A stretch of DNA of 64,000 bases, from positions 200,350 to 264,349 of the forward strand of contig JACQPN010000002.1 of NCBI GenBank assembly GCA_016207515.1, written 5' to 3'. Of this stretch, positions 8,343 to 15,250 are shown one piece after another; position 1 is the first letter of the stretch; the number at the start of each line of letters is the position of its first letter. Source of the DNA: Euryarchaeota archaeon. GTDB lineage: Archaea > Thermoplasmatota > SW-10-69-26 > JACQPN01. The notes under the pieces were generated by a model, which was not told the DNA's origin, searched no databases, and saw only the letters and a program-made list of their open reading frames with translations. The position numbers and the translations under genes are program-made.

Positions 8343-9191
8343 ATGAGCCTCCCGGGCCCCGCGGACGTCTTCGCGTACGACTTCATGGTGCGAGCGCTTG
8401 TCGCCGGCATCCTCGTCGCGTTCCTTTGCGCGCTGCTCGGGGTCTTCACGGTGCTACGCGGCATGGGAATGATAAGCGATGGGCTTGGCCACGTGTCGTT
8501 CGCGGGCGTCGCCGTGGGCCTACTCGTCGGCGCCTTTCCCCTCGAGTTCGCCCTGGTGGCAGCGATCGTCGGGGCCGTGGCGATCCAATTGCTCCAGGAG
8601 CGCGGCCTTCTCAAAAGCGACGTCGCCATCGGCCTCGTCTTCACCGGGGGTCTCGCGCTAGGCATCGCGATCGTGAGCCACGGGCGCGGCCTAGGCGTCA
8701 ACATCTCGAGCTACCTCTTCGGCAACATCCTTGCCGTGTCCGCGGGCGACGTCCAACTAGTCCTCGCGCTCGGCGCCCTGCTCGCGGCCGCGACGGCGTT
8801 ATTCTACAAGGAGTTCCTGTACCTCACTTTCAACGAAGAGGCGGCGCGAGTGAGCGGCCTCCCGGTGGGGGCTCTCAACCTGTTCTTCAGCATCCTCATC
8901 GGCGCGGGAGTGGCGCTCGCGGCGCGAGTCGTCGGCGTTCTTCTAGTGAGCGCCCTGATCGTGGTCCCGGCGGCTGCGGCGCTGCAGGTCGCCCGGAGTT
9001 TCAAGCGGACGCTTGCGGCCGCAGCCGCACTGGGGGTCGTCGCCGTGGTGGTCGGTCTTTACCTCAGTTTCGCCGTCGACATCGCGGCGGGGGCCGCGAT
9101 CGCGCTTGTGAGCATCGGCGAGTTCGCAGCGGCGGCCTCGTGGCGCTTATTCCGTTCGATGCGCTCCGCAAGGGCGCGTAAGACAGCGTGA
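8343..9191 (+). CDS. metal ABC transporter permease, ABC-3 family (ZnuB-like)
   Basis: A 282-residue integral membrane protein with eight or so hydrophobic helices, of the ABC-3 family that carries Zn, Mn or related ions. GMGMISDGLGHVSFAGVAVG (about residues 41-60) is the conserved first cytoplasmic-loop motif of this family. ATG 8343 follows the ATPase stop by 22 bp. Last gene of the importer operon; a GC hairpin overlaps its end. Confidence 0.9.
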   Translation: MSLPGPADVFAYDFMVRALVAGILVAFLCALLGVFTVLRGMGMISDGLGHVSFAGVAVGLLVGAFPLEFALVAAIVGAVAIQLLQERGLLKSDVAIGLVFTGGLALGIAIVSHGRGLGVNISSYLFGNILAVSAGDVQLVLALGALLAAATALFYKEFLYLTFNEEAARVSGLPVGALNLFFSILIGAGVALAARVVGVLLVSALIVVPAAAALQVARSFKRTLAAAAALGVVAVVVGLYLSFAVDIAAGAAIALVSIGEFAAAASWRLFRSMRSARARKTA

Positions 9192-9204
9192 CCCGGAAAC
9201 CGGG
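9192..9204 (+). terminator. GC hairpin after the importer operon
   Basis: CCCGG-AAA-CCGGG follows the permease stop and lies between convergent genes. It could act as a terminator or RNA 3' barrier; there is no T tract after it. Confidence 0.35.
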
Positions 9205-9233
9205 CTCCCTGCCACATTACGAGCGTGACGGTG

Positions 9234-10205
9234 TTACCGCGCCTTCGGCGTCGAACGCCCTTCTGAGTCGTGGCCGAACCGCCTTCGCTCGCCACTCGAC
9301 GAACAGAAATGGATGGTCGTGAAGACACCCCCGAGTTCGTTTTCCAATCGGTCGCGCACCTCGTGGGATACGACATCGGCCTCCTCTATGGTCATCTTGG
9401 GAGCGACGGTGAGGTGCAAGTCGAGATGCACGCGGTTAGGGCCCACGTACTCGGCCGCCATCGAGTGGACGCCTTGGACGCCGGAGACGCCCTTCGCCAC
9501 GGTCTCCACGCGGACGTAGTACTCGTGAGCGGGGGACCCTCCGATGAGATACGGCACGTTCGAGAGGAACAGCCGGATGGCGTTGTAGACGATGAGGCCC
9601 GCCACCAGGATCGTCGCGAAGGCGTCGCCCTGGGAAAAGCCGGCGGCCACAAGAGCGATCCCACCCATCGCGGCCGCGACGCCCAAGACGTCGTTCAGGC
9701 TCTCCATGGCCTGCGCCCGGACGACGCCGCCCTCGGCGCGCTGATCTTTGAGGGCGAGGGCGAGTGGCCACAGGAGGAGGACACCGCTACTTCCGAGGAC
9801 CGCGAGCGCGAGGCTGGTGTCGGTGCCAGGGTCATGCGGGCGGCCTAGCGAAAGCATGGCTTCCCGCACGAGGCCTGCCGCGACCAGGAGCACGAACAGG
9901 ATCGACACGAGGACGGCCGCGAGGTTCTCGATCCGCCCGTAACCGAAAGGGTGTTTCTCATCGGGCGGGGCCGCGCTGAAGCGCGCGGCAAGGAGCAGTA
10001 GCACTATCTGCAGGATGTCGGTGAGGCTGTGGAGGGCCTCGGCAAGGACCACCACGAACCCGGTCTGCGCGTAGAGAAGGACCTTGGCAAGAAGCAACAC
10101 GACGGAGACGAAGAGCGCGACACGGATGCTCCTCAGGCGACCCGGTGTGTTTGTGGCGTGGCCGCTGTGGTCGTGCACGCCTCGCCTTAGGTCCGACCGA
10201 TTCAA
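9234..10205 (-). CDS. cation diffusion facilitator (CDF) efflux protein
   Basis: A 323-residue metal/proton antiporter with six predicted helices and a C-terminal cytoplasmic ferredoxin-like domain (about residues 215-300). The helix-2 metal motif is HSLTD (HxxxD), but the helix-5 motif is ESLND (ExxxD), where zinc-type members normally have His or Asp first. The N-terminus has a short His-rich stretch (HDHSGH). The annotated start is TTG 10205; a GTG before HDHSGH is an alternative. It converges on the metal importer operon, so import and export of metal are encoded side by side. Confidence 0.88.
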   Translation of the reverse strand: MNRSDLRRGVHDHSGHATNTPGRLRSIRVALFVSVVLLLAKVLLYAQTGFVVVLAEALHSLTDILQIVLLLLAARFSAAPPDEKHPFGYGRIENLAAVLVSILFVLLVAAGLVREAMLSLGRPHDPGTDTSLALAVLGSSGVLLLWPLALALKDQRAEGGVVRAQAMESLNDVLGVAAAMGGIALVAAGFSQGDAFATILVAGLIVYNAIRLFLSNVPYLIGGSPAHEYYVRVETVAKGVSGVQGVHSMAAEYVGPNRVHLDLHLTVAPKMTIEEADVVSHEVRDRLENELGGVFTTIHFCSSSGERRRFGHDSEGRSTPKAR

Positions 10206-10280
10206 GAAACCTTCGACGCGACGAGGCGCAGGGCCCGTTCTCCACCCGTCTTGCCTTCATCCCGCCGTTTCCACCGACGC

Positions 10281-11165
10281 CTATGGCGAATCCGGGCGCC
10301 GGCGCTTTGCAAAGGCGGAGAGAGCGATTGCCGCGCCCAGGCCGACCAATAGCGGGTAAAGACCGGTGGCCCCGGGGGTTTGGCGATCCGTTTCGGCCTT
10401 CTTCTCCTCCGAACCCGGAAGGGGGTCGAGCGCGTAAAGGTGCAATATCGGCGTGTCCGAGTAATCGAACCGGCCGGACTCGGAGGAGAAGCGCATGTGG
10501 TACATGCCTCCCGTGCGAAACACCTTGTCGACGCTCCACAACCCCGTTTCCTCCCTCGCCAGTGACGAATCATCGACGTCCACCAGCACACTGTGATCGT
10601 CGCTCCAGTGTTCGAAGCGGACTTTTACGTCCGTGAAAGGGTCCGAACGTGCCCCGGTCGACGCGTTCATCACCTCGAAGGCGAGTCCCACCGTCTTGTT
10701 CGTCGAGGAATCGAGCGACGGGTTCGCGGGCCGTATCCTGAAACCGAGCTCCGGGTAGACCGTGAAGTTGGTGTCGAGGACGTACTTGGTCCGGTTCGCT
10801 TCGAGCGTCAACGTCCCCACGTAGGGCCCGGGCCATTCCGTTCTCCAGAAGGCGCCGAAGACGGTCGGTGATTGGCGTTCGAATGATAGGGTCTCGTTCA
10901 CCTTCCCGGGCAGCACCATCTGGAGCGTGATGTTGAGGTCGGCATCAAGGCCCGATGGCCCGTTCTTCGTGACGAATGCCGAGACGCTCGTGAGCGTCCC
11001 CCTGAAGACGGGCGCCGGGTAGACGTCGACGAAGACCGCGTACGGCCCGGCCGAGAGGCTCTTCGCCTCGCTGAAGCTCTCGACATGCGCGTTAGAAGCG
11101 CCCCCCAGCCAAAGCAGGGCAAGGACCAATCCCGACCGGATCCACCGGCGCGTGCCCGCCTTCAA
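10281..11165 (-). CDS. secreted, C-terminally anchored beta-domain protein
   Basis: A 294-residue protein with an N-terminal signal peptide (cleavage near GGASNAHVE, leaving an exposed His), two beta-rich halves rich in N-x-S/T sites, and a C-terminus with TPGATG, a hydrophobic stretch and AKRRRPDSP that looks like an archaeosortase signal. Its start overlaps the end of the blue copper gene upstream by 4 bp, so the two are co-translated. The domain looks like the immunoglobulin-like/YtkA-type folds seen in copper loci, but I recognise no family. Role in presenting or receiving copper at the surface is inference. Confidence 0.65.
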   Translation of the reverse strand: MKAGTRRWIRSGLVLALLWLGGASNAHVESFSEAKSLSAGPYAVFVDVYPAPVFRGTLTSVSAFVTKNGPSGLDADLNITLQMVLPGKVNETLSFERQSPTVFGAFWRTEWPGPYVGTLTLEANRTKYVLDTNFTVYPELGFRIRPANPSLDSSTNKTVGLAFEVMNASTGARSDPFTDVKVRFEHWSDDHSVLVDVDDSSLAREETGLWSVDKVFRTGGMYHMRFSSESGRFDYSDTPILHLYALDPLPGSEEKKAETDRQTPGATGLYPLLVGLGAAIALSAFAKRRRPDSP

Positions 11166-11665
11166 GCTTTCCTCCGGGACGAGAAGAGCGCAAGGGCGAC
11201 TCCCGCGGCGACGATGGCGAGGGGCGTGGGGCCCGGCGTCGCCTGCGACGACACGGCCGCCACTTCGAGAGCACCGCGCATCCCCGCCGCTTTGTGGCCC
11301 GGGATCGTGCAGTAGTACTCGAAGGTCCCAGGTTCCGTCAACGTGAAGTCGAGGGTCACGGTCGCGTTTGGCGCCATGGGCCCGGTGAAGGCGATCTTTT
11401 GGCCGCAGTCAGAAGAACGGGCGTCGCCGCAAACGAGCAGGTCGTGCTCGGAGGCGCCCGCGTTGAGGATGTTCATCACTATCGTGTCGATCGAGGTCGC
11501 GGCGAGCCTTTCCGGCGCGATGTGGAGCGGGGCCTCGTGCAGGTAGACCGCCTGCTCGATTGTTTTCGACTGGGCGGCGCTCGCGTGGGCCAAGACGCCG
11601 GCCGATCCGAACGCGAGGAGCAATGTGATCGTCCCGACGGCCAATCTGCTGGATACCTTCCGCAT
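11162..11665 (-). CDS. blue copper protein (plastocyanin-like), surface anchored
   Basis: A 167-residue cupredoxin. ATG 11665 gives a normal signal peptide. Type 1 copper ligands are visible: His in SEHDLLV, then Cys, His and Met in YYCTIPGHKAAGM (about residues 121-135). The C-terminus has ATPGPTP, a hydrophobic segment and SSRRKA, an archaeosortase-like anchor. It would carry single electrons outside the membrane. An extra pair of Cys (VCGDARSSDC) may form a disulfide. Divergent from a second cupredoxin of the same length at 11772, and operonic with the downstream gene at 10281-11165. Promoter region contains a GTTC-GAAAA element shared with the gene at 4905-5594. Confidence 0.87.
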   Translation of the reverse strand: MRKVSSRLAVGTITLLLAFGSAGVLAHASAAQSKTIEQAVYLHEAPLHIAPERLAATSIDTIVMNILNAGASEHDLLVCGDARSSDCGQKIAFTGPMAPNATVTLDFTLTEPGTFEYYCTIPGHKAAGMRGALEVAAVSSQATPGPTPLAIVAAGVALALFSSRRKA

Positions 11666-11771
11666 GATGAGGTTTGAACATTTTTCGAACGCCCATAATC
11701 CTTTCGGTGGCCGGACGAGGGAACGGCCGGCAATCCTTAAACGAAAGGGTTCGCTCCAATTGCCGGTGAAG

Positions 11772-12275
11772 ATGCGTCCGGCAGTCCCCATCGCTGCAAC
11801 GCTTCTTCTCGTCGTCGCCCAGGGCGCTTCGGGAAGCGGCGTAGTGACGGTCGATGTACTTTTCCATGACGGCGGCGGCCACGAGACGCCTTACCATATC
11901 GCCCCGTCGGAGTTCAACGCGACCGAGGGGGATCTCCTCGTCCTAACGGTCGTGAACCCCGGCGGAAACCAACAGGGGCACGATCTCGTGGTGGAGCGTC
12001 ACCGGGACGCAAAGACGATGCTCCTGCAACCGGGGAAAAGCGAGACGCTGCGTTTCACGGCGGGCCCCGCCGGGAATCACACGTACTACTGCACGGTTCC
12101 CGGGCATCGGGAGGCCGGGATGGCGGGGACGATGCGGATCGCGGCGGGCCCCGTGGGCGACGAGGGCGATGGAAAGAGGACGGGCGTCGCGCCCGTGCCG
12201 GGCGTCCCGCTGCCGTTGCTTCTCATAGGCGTGCTGCTTCTTGTCAGGGCAAGGCGCCGGCGAAGAGCGATATGA
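11772..12275 (+). CDS. blue copper protein, surface anchored
   Basis: A 167-residue cupredoxin, divergent paralogue of the gene at 11162-11665. ATG 11772 starts a signal peptide ending near GASGSG. Ligands: His in QQGHDLVV, then Cys, His and Met in YYCTVPGHREAGM. The C-terminus VPGVPLPLLLIGVLLLV followed by RARRRRRAI is an anchor of the Pro-Gly/hydrophobic/Arg kind. Likely an extracellular one-electron carrier serving the multicopper oxidase or the CuA protein next door; partner unknown. Confidence 0.87.
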   Translation: MRPAVPIAATLLLVVAQGASGSGVVTVDVLFHDGGGHETPYHIAPSEFNATEGDLLVLTVVNPGGNQQGHDLVVERHRDAKTMLLQPGKSETLRFTAGPAGNHTYYCTVPGHREAGMAGTMRIAAGPVGDEGDGKRTGVAPVPGVPLPLLLIGVLLLVRARRRRRAI

Positions 12276-12356
12276 AGAGGGTGCACTCGGGTGGACCAGG
12301 AGCCCGCAAGCCGCCAACAAAGGTTAAATAAGGTCGAAGGGTAAAGTCGCGTGTCG

Positions 12357-13598
12357 ATGAATCGTAGAGCCATCTTGGCGACCCTTACGGGACTCACTCT
12401 CGTGGTCATCGCGCTGGTCCCCGGCCCCGGTTGGGGTGACGCGACCCACGAGCATCGCGCACCTACGGCGGACCCGTTGCGCTTCGACATGACGCAGTTC
12501 CTCACGGGCGAGAAAGGGATGACGCCGCTCGCACCGACGGCCGCCGCCGCAACGGTGATCGATGCGCCGGAATCATCGCCCGTCCAATCCGAGCCGGTCA
12601 AGTTCGTGACGAAGGCCGGGAGCAATTATTCGAAACGTTTCCTCGGCAAACTCACGCTCTTCGTGCAGTTCGACGCCCCGCCCGTCGGAATCAACGGCAC
12701 AGGCCAACCAGGATTCGGTGTCGCGTTGGGAAAGAACGGAGAGGAATTGACGTTCAGCCAATTCACGCCCTCCGATCCGATCGCCCAGAACGGGACAGCG
12801 CCCTCGAAGTTCGAGATCGGCATCCTCGGCTTCGACCTCCCGTGGAAGGCCGGGGATACGATCGAGATCTGGGTCTACTACTACGGCTTGAACAAGGCCG
12901 AGAACCCGACGGTCCATTATCTCGTGGGGAACGGAACCTACAATTCGTCGCTTTGGATGCCGATGCAGTACGCGAGCATAGACGAGTTGGGGCACAAGCA
13001 CGGGAACGCGAAGCATTTCCTGTACTCGGAATTCGACCCGTTCGACCTCAAGCGGCCGTGGCCGGGCGCCGAGCCGGTGGGAAACGACAGCATCATCATC
13101 AACGTCCGCACCTTCCACTACGCCTTCACGCCGGACCCCATAATCGTCAAGAACGGGACCCACGTCTATCTCCGGTTCTACTACGATCCGGCGCTCGACG
13201 ACTTCACCAGCGACAGCGCCGAGGGGCTCCCGCCGGCGCCCACGAAAACGGACCCGGACGATCGAGGATCCTTACACAGCTGGTCGACGAGTTACGACCC
13301 GGCTCTCACGACCCGGATCTATGCCGGGGAAGTGGTCGTCGTGGATTTCATGGCCGATCGGCCTGGCACCTATCCGACGGCGTGCACCGTGTATTGCGGG
13401 AAGAGTCACTACAACATGCAAGGCGGGCTCACGATACTCGGCGAGAATGGGACAACCGATGAGGACGGGCCAGAAATTGATGGGTGTGAGGGGCCCGATT
13501 GCGTCGCAAAGCCGACCCCGACGCCCGGATTCGAGGCGTTGTCGGTACTGTTCGCGGCCGCCGTCATCGTGTTCGCGCGACGCCGAAAGGCAATATAG
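12357..13598 (+). CDS. surface protein with a CuA (cytochrome oxidase subunit II-like) domain
   Basis: A 413-residue secreted protein from ATG 12357 (GTG 12351 is also possible; a TTAAATA box at 12324-12330 fits both). After a signal peptide and about 220 residues of unfamiliar beta-rich sequence comes a cupredoxin domain (about 245-365). It has His in LHSWSTS and CTVYCGKSHYNM, that is C-x3-C-x3-H-x2-M, the complete ligand set of the dinuclear CuA centre of COX2 and nitrous oxide reductase. It lacks the two N-terminal helices of COX2 and instead has a C-terminal TPGFEALSVLFAAAVIV plus ARRRKAI anchor. No oxidase subunit I gene is nearby. It probably relays electrons outside the membrane, but its acceptor is unknown. 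Confidence 0.82.
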   Translation: MNRRAILATLTGLTLVVIALVPGPGWGDATHEHRAPTADPLRFDMTQFLTGEKGMTPLAPTAAAATVIDAPESSPVQSEPVKFVTKAGSNYSKRFLGKLTLFVQFDAPPVGINGTGQPGFGVALGKNGEELTFSQFTPSDPIAQNGTAPSKFEIGILGFDLPWKAGDTIEIWVYYYGLNKAENPTVHYLVGNGTYNSSLWMPMQYASIDELGHKHGNAKHFLYSEFDPFDLKRPWPGAEPVGNDSIIINVRTFHYAFTPDPIIVKNGTHVYLRFYYDPALDDFTSDSAEGLPPAPTKTDPDDRGSLHSWSTSYDPALTTRIYAGEVVVVDFMADRPGTYPTACTVYCGKSHYNMQGGLTILGENGTTDEDGPEIDGCEGPDCVAKPTPTPGFEALSVLFAAAVIVFARRRKAI

Positions 13599-13614
13599 GT
13601 ACAAGTACGTACTA
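13596..13614. repeat. GTAC-rich 19-bp element, copy 1
   Basis: TAGGTAC-AA-GTACGTACTA, overlapping the stop codon of the CuA gene. A copy differing only at the central AA (TT instead) lies at 49916-49934. Partial two-fold symmetry suggests a protein-binding site. Confidence 0.4.
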
Positions 13615-13626
13615 GCGCGTTCCGTG

Positions 13627-14577
13627 TCAGCTTCCTACGGTCGTCCAGTTCTTCGCGCCGTCCACCGATTTGTAGATCGTCGCTGCCGCCGAAGCGTACA
13701 ACGTCGTAGGCGACTCGGGGTCGATGGCGATGACCGACACGACCGCGTCCTGGTGGATCCCGTTTCCCGCGGCGTCCCAGGTCTTGCCCCCATCGTGGGT
13801 CAGCGCGAGCCTCGGGCCGCCCTGGACGAAGAACGCGTAGATCGTCCCGGCATCCCTGGGATGCACCGCGACGGCCGTCGCCGGAAACGCGGGCGAGCCG
13901 GCGACGATCTCCCACCCATCGCCGCCGTCGCGGCTCACCATGACGCCTCGCGCCGTCCCCGCATAGACCGTGTCCGGCTCGGTCGGGGAAGTCGACATCG
14001 CGGCGACTGGGTACGAGAGGTCGATCCCGAGTCTCTTCGCGAAGTCCTTGGCGTTCGTGGTCCGGTAGAGGCCGGTGCCGCTGTGAGCGCAATAGACGAT
14101 GTCGGGATCCGCGCGCGAGACCGCCATACCGTGACAGTCCACCTGGCCTCGAAGGGCCGAGATCTTCCAGGAGCGACCGCCGTCCGTCGACTTCCGGATC
14201 CCCTGGCTTCCGCCACCCGTCGGATGCCCGCTCGACCAGGCGGTCTGATTGTCGGCCGGATGGAGGCTGAAACCCATGTAATCGGACTTGTCCGGACCCA
14301 CGTACGACCAGTTTGCGTCGTCATAGCCGCGGATAACACCCGTGTGTGTCGCGACGAAGAGGCCGCGGGGATCGCCGGGATCGACGGCGAGACCGTGGAT
14401 GTGGCTGAACGAGGTGGCGGGCTCGGGGACGTAGTTCGAAGCGGTCCCCGATCCAGATGGCGAGGTGCAGCCGGAAAGGGCGACCGTGAGAAGGATCAAG
14501 ACTGGTGAAACCGCCTCGATCCTCAGGGCGCCGGATCCACGGCCCCGACCGATGCGTTGCCCGTCGTTCGCTCCCAC
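13627..14577 (-). CDS. BNR/Asp-box repeat lipoprotein (F510_1955-like sialidase-fold protein)
   Basis: A 316-residue lipoprotein (lipobox VALSGC near residue 37). Beta-propeller repeats of the Asp-box kind are visible, e.g. STDGGRSWK, SRDGGDGWE, THDGGKTWD and SVDGAKNWT, with the family opening HIHGLAVDP. Proteins with this layout are annotated as F510_1955-family glycosyl hydrolases, but catalytic residues of sialidases are not evident. In bacteria, relatives are often near copper genes, as here. Start is uncertain: the first codon is at 14577 but a shorter start closer to the hydrophobic stretch is possible. It begins next to the small membrane gene at 14579-14740. Confidence 0.75.
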   Translation of the reverse strand: MGANDGQRIGRGRGSGALRIEAVSPVLILLTVALSGCTSPSGSGTASNYVPEPATSFSHIHGLAVDPGDPRGLFVATHTGVIRGYDDANWSYVGPDKSDYMGFSLHPADNQTAWSSGHPTGGGSQGIRKSTDGGRSWKISALRGQVDCHGMAVSRADPDIVYCAHSGTGLYRTTNAKDFAKRLGIDLSYPVAAMSTSPTEPDTVYAGTARGVMVSRDGGDGWEIVAGSPAFPATAVAVHPRDAGTIYAFFVQGGPRLALTHDGGKTWDAAGNGIHQDAVVSVIAIDPESPTTLYASAAATIYKSVDGAKNWTTVGS

Positions 14578-14578
14578 T

Positions 14579-14740
14579 TCACTTACCCGCGCCCGAACCG
14601 CCCATCAGCCCGCGGCAGAAGTCCCACATCTCCTGGGTCGTCCAGCCGCTCATCGGGCCGCTTCCGGCGGCGACGTTGCTTACGATGGCGCCGAGCGCGA
14701 AGGCGAGGAGCGCGATCGCGACTACCTGCCATGATTTCAT
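14579..14740 (-). CDS. 53-residue membrane-anchored small protein
   Basis: A small protein from ATG 14740 with an N-terminal membrane helix (VVAIALLAFALGAIVSN) and a short outside part containing MSGWTTQEMWDFCRGLMGG, rich in Met and with one Cys. The stop is next to the start of the BNR lipoprotein gene, so the two probably form an operon. No family recognised. Met/Cys residues in a copper neighbourhood could bind copper; that is a guess. Confidence 0.55.
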   Translation of the reverse strand: MKSWQVVAIALLAFALGAIVSNVAAGSGPMSGWTTQEMWDFCRGLMGGSGAGK

Positions 14741-14944
14741 GCACGGAAGTCTAGGGTCCGAGGCTTTAAGTAATTTCTGTCCCCGTCCAACGTCGAGCGG
14801 GTTCCGAAGCCGCGCGTCGGGCGCGCGCGGCGAAATATCACGTCCCACATCGCGTTGAAGCCCGAGAAACGCGGCGGTCCATCCGCGAGTGCTCACGTCC
14901 GGACAATCTACGTCTGGATAAGGGGCGGTCGTTCGACTACGGAC

Positions 14945-14966
14945 TCACGAAATACGTGAAATATCG
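14945..14966 (+). promoter_or_regulatory. inverted repeat and TATA-like box before the RiPP precursor
   Basis: TCACG-AAATA-CGTGA (14945-14959) is a perfect inverted repeat that runs into GAAATATCG (about 14958-14966), a TATA-like box. Transcription from here would give a leader of roughly 90 bases before the precursor gene, including a CGGGAG-G-CTCCCG hairpin near 15046-15059. The rest of the 14741-15080 gap shows no gene. Confidence 0.4.
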
Positions 14967-15080
14967 AGCACCGCCCTCCTAGTCCGCTCGGGTCGCGACC
15001 GCGTGCCGCTAGAGCGACGCGCGTGCTCACGGCCCGAAGCCGCGACGGGAGGCTCCCGCGCCTACAGGAGGTGACAGAGC

Positions 15081-15176
15081 ATGAGGCAGGCATTCAGCGT
15101 GGAAGTGTTGGAAGACCGGACGGCGCCGTTGTCGATGTTGACGGTGGCGGCGTGTTGTTGCAGCGACTGTTGTTAA
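15081..15176 (+). CDS. RiPP precursor peptide (31 residues, C-terminal CCCSDCC core)
   Basis: A 31-codon gene beginning ATG 15081. An unusually good Shine-Dalgarno sequence, AGGAGGTGA, lies 6 bases upstream (15066-15074). The N-terminal half contains FSVEVLED (residues 5-12), which resembles the F-x-x-x-V/L hydrophobic-acidic leader motif recognised by RRE (PqqD-like) domains in azole and thiopeptide pathways, followed by RTAPLSMLTVAA. The C-terminus is CCCSDCC (residues 25-31): five Cys, one Ser and one Asp. It is followed after 74 bp by an RRE-E1-like enzyme and an M50 protease. I infer that the Cys-rich end is the modified core, by heterocyclisation or another adenylation-driven step. A metallothionein-like unmodified peptide is the main alternative. 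Confidence 0.75.
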   Translation: MRQAFSVEVLEDRTAPLSMLTVAACCCSDCC

Positions 15177-15222
15177 GGAAACGACGACTTTCGAGACAAT
15201 GACATGGTACGATACGAGATTT

Positions 15223-15232
15223 CAATATTTTT
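15223..15232 (+). promoter_or_regulatory. TATA box of the E1-like gene
   Basis: CAATATTTTT is centred 24 bp before ATG 15251 in an otherwise GC-rich region. It suggests that the modifying enzymes have their own leaderless promoter and the precursor is transcribed separately, allowing more precursor than enzyme. Confidence 0.5.
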
Positions 15233-15250
15233 CCATTTCGCGGAAAGACC

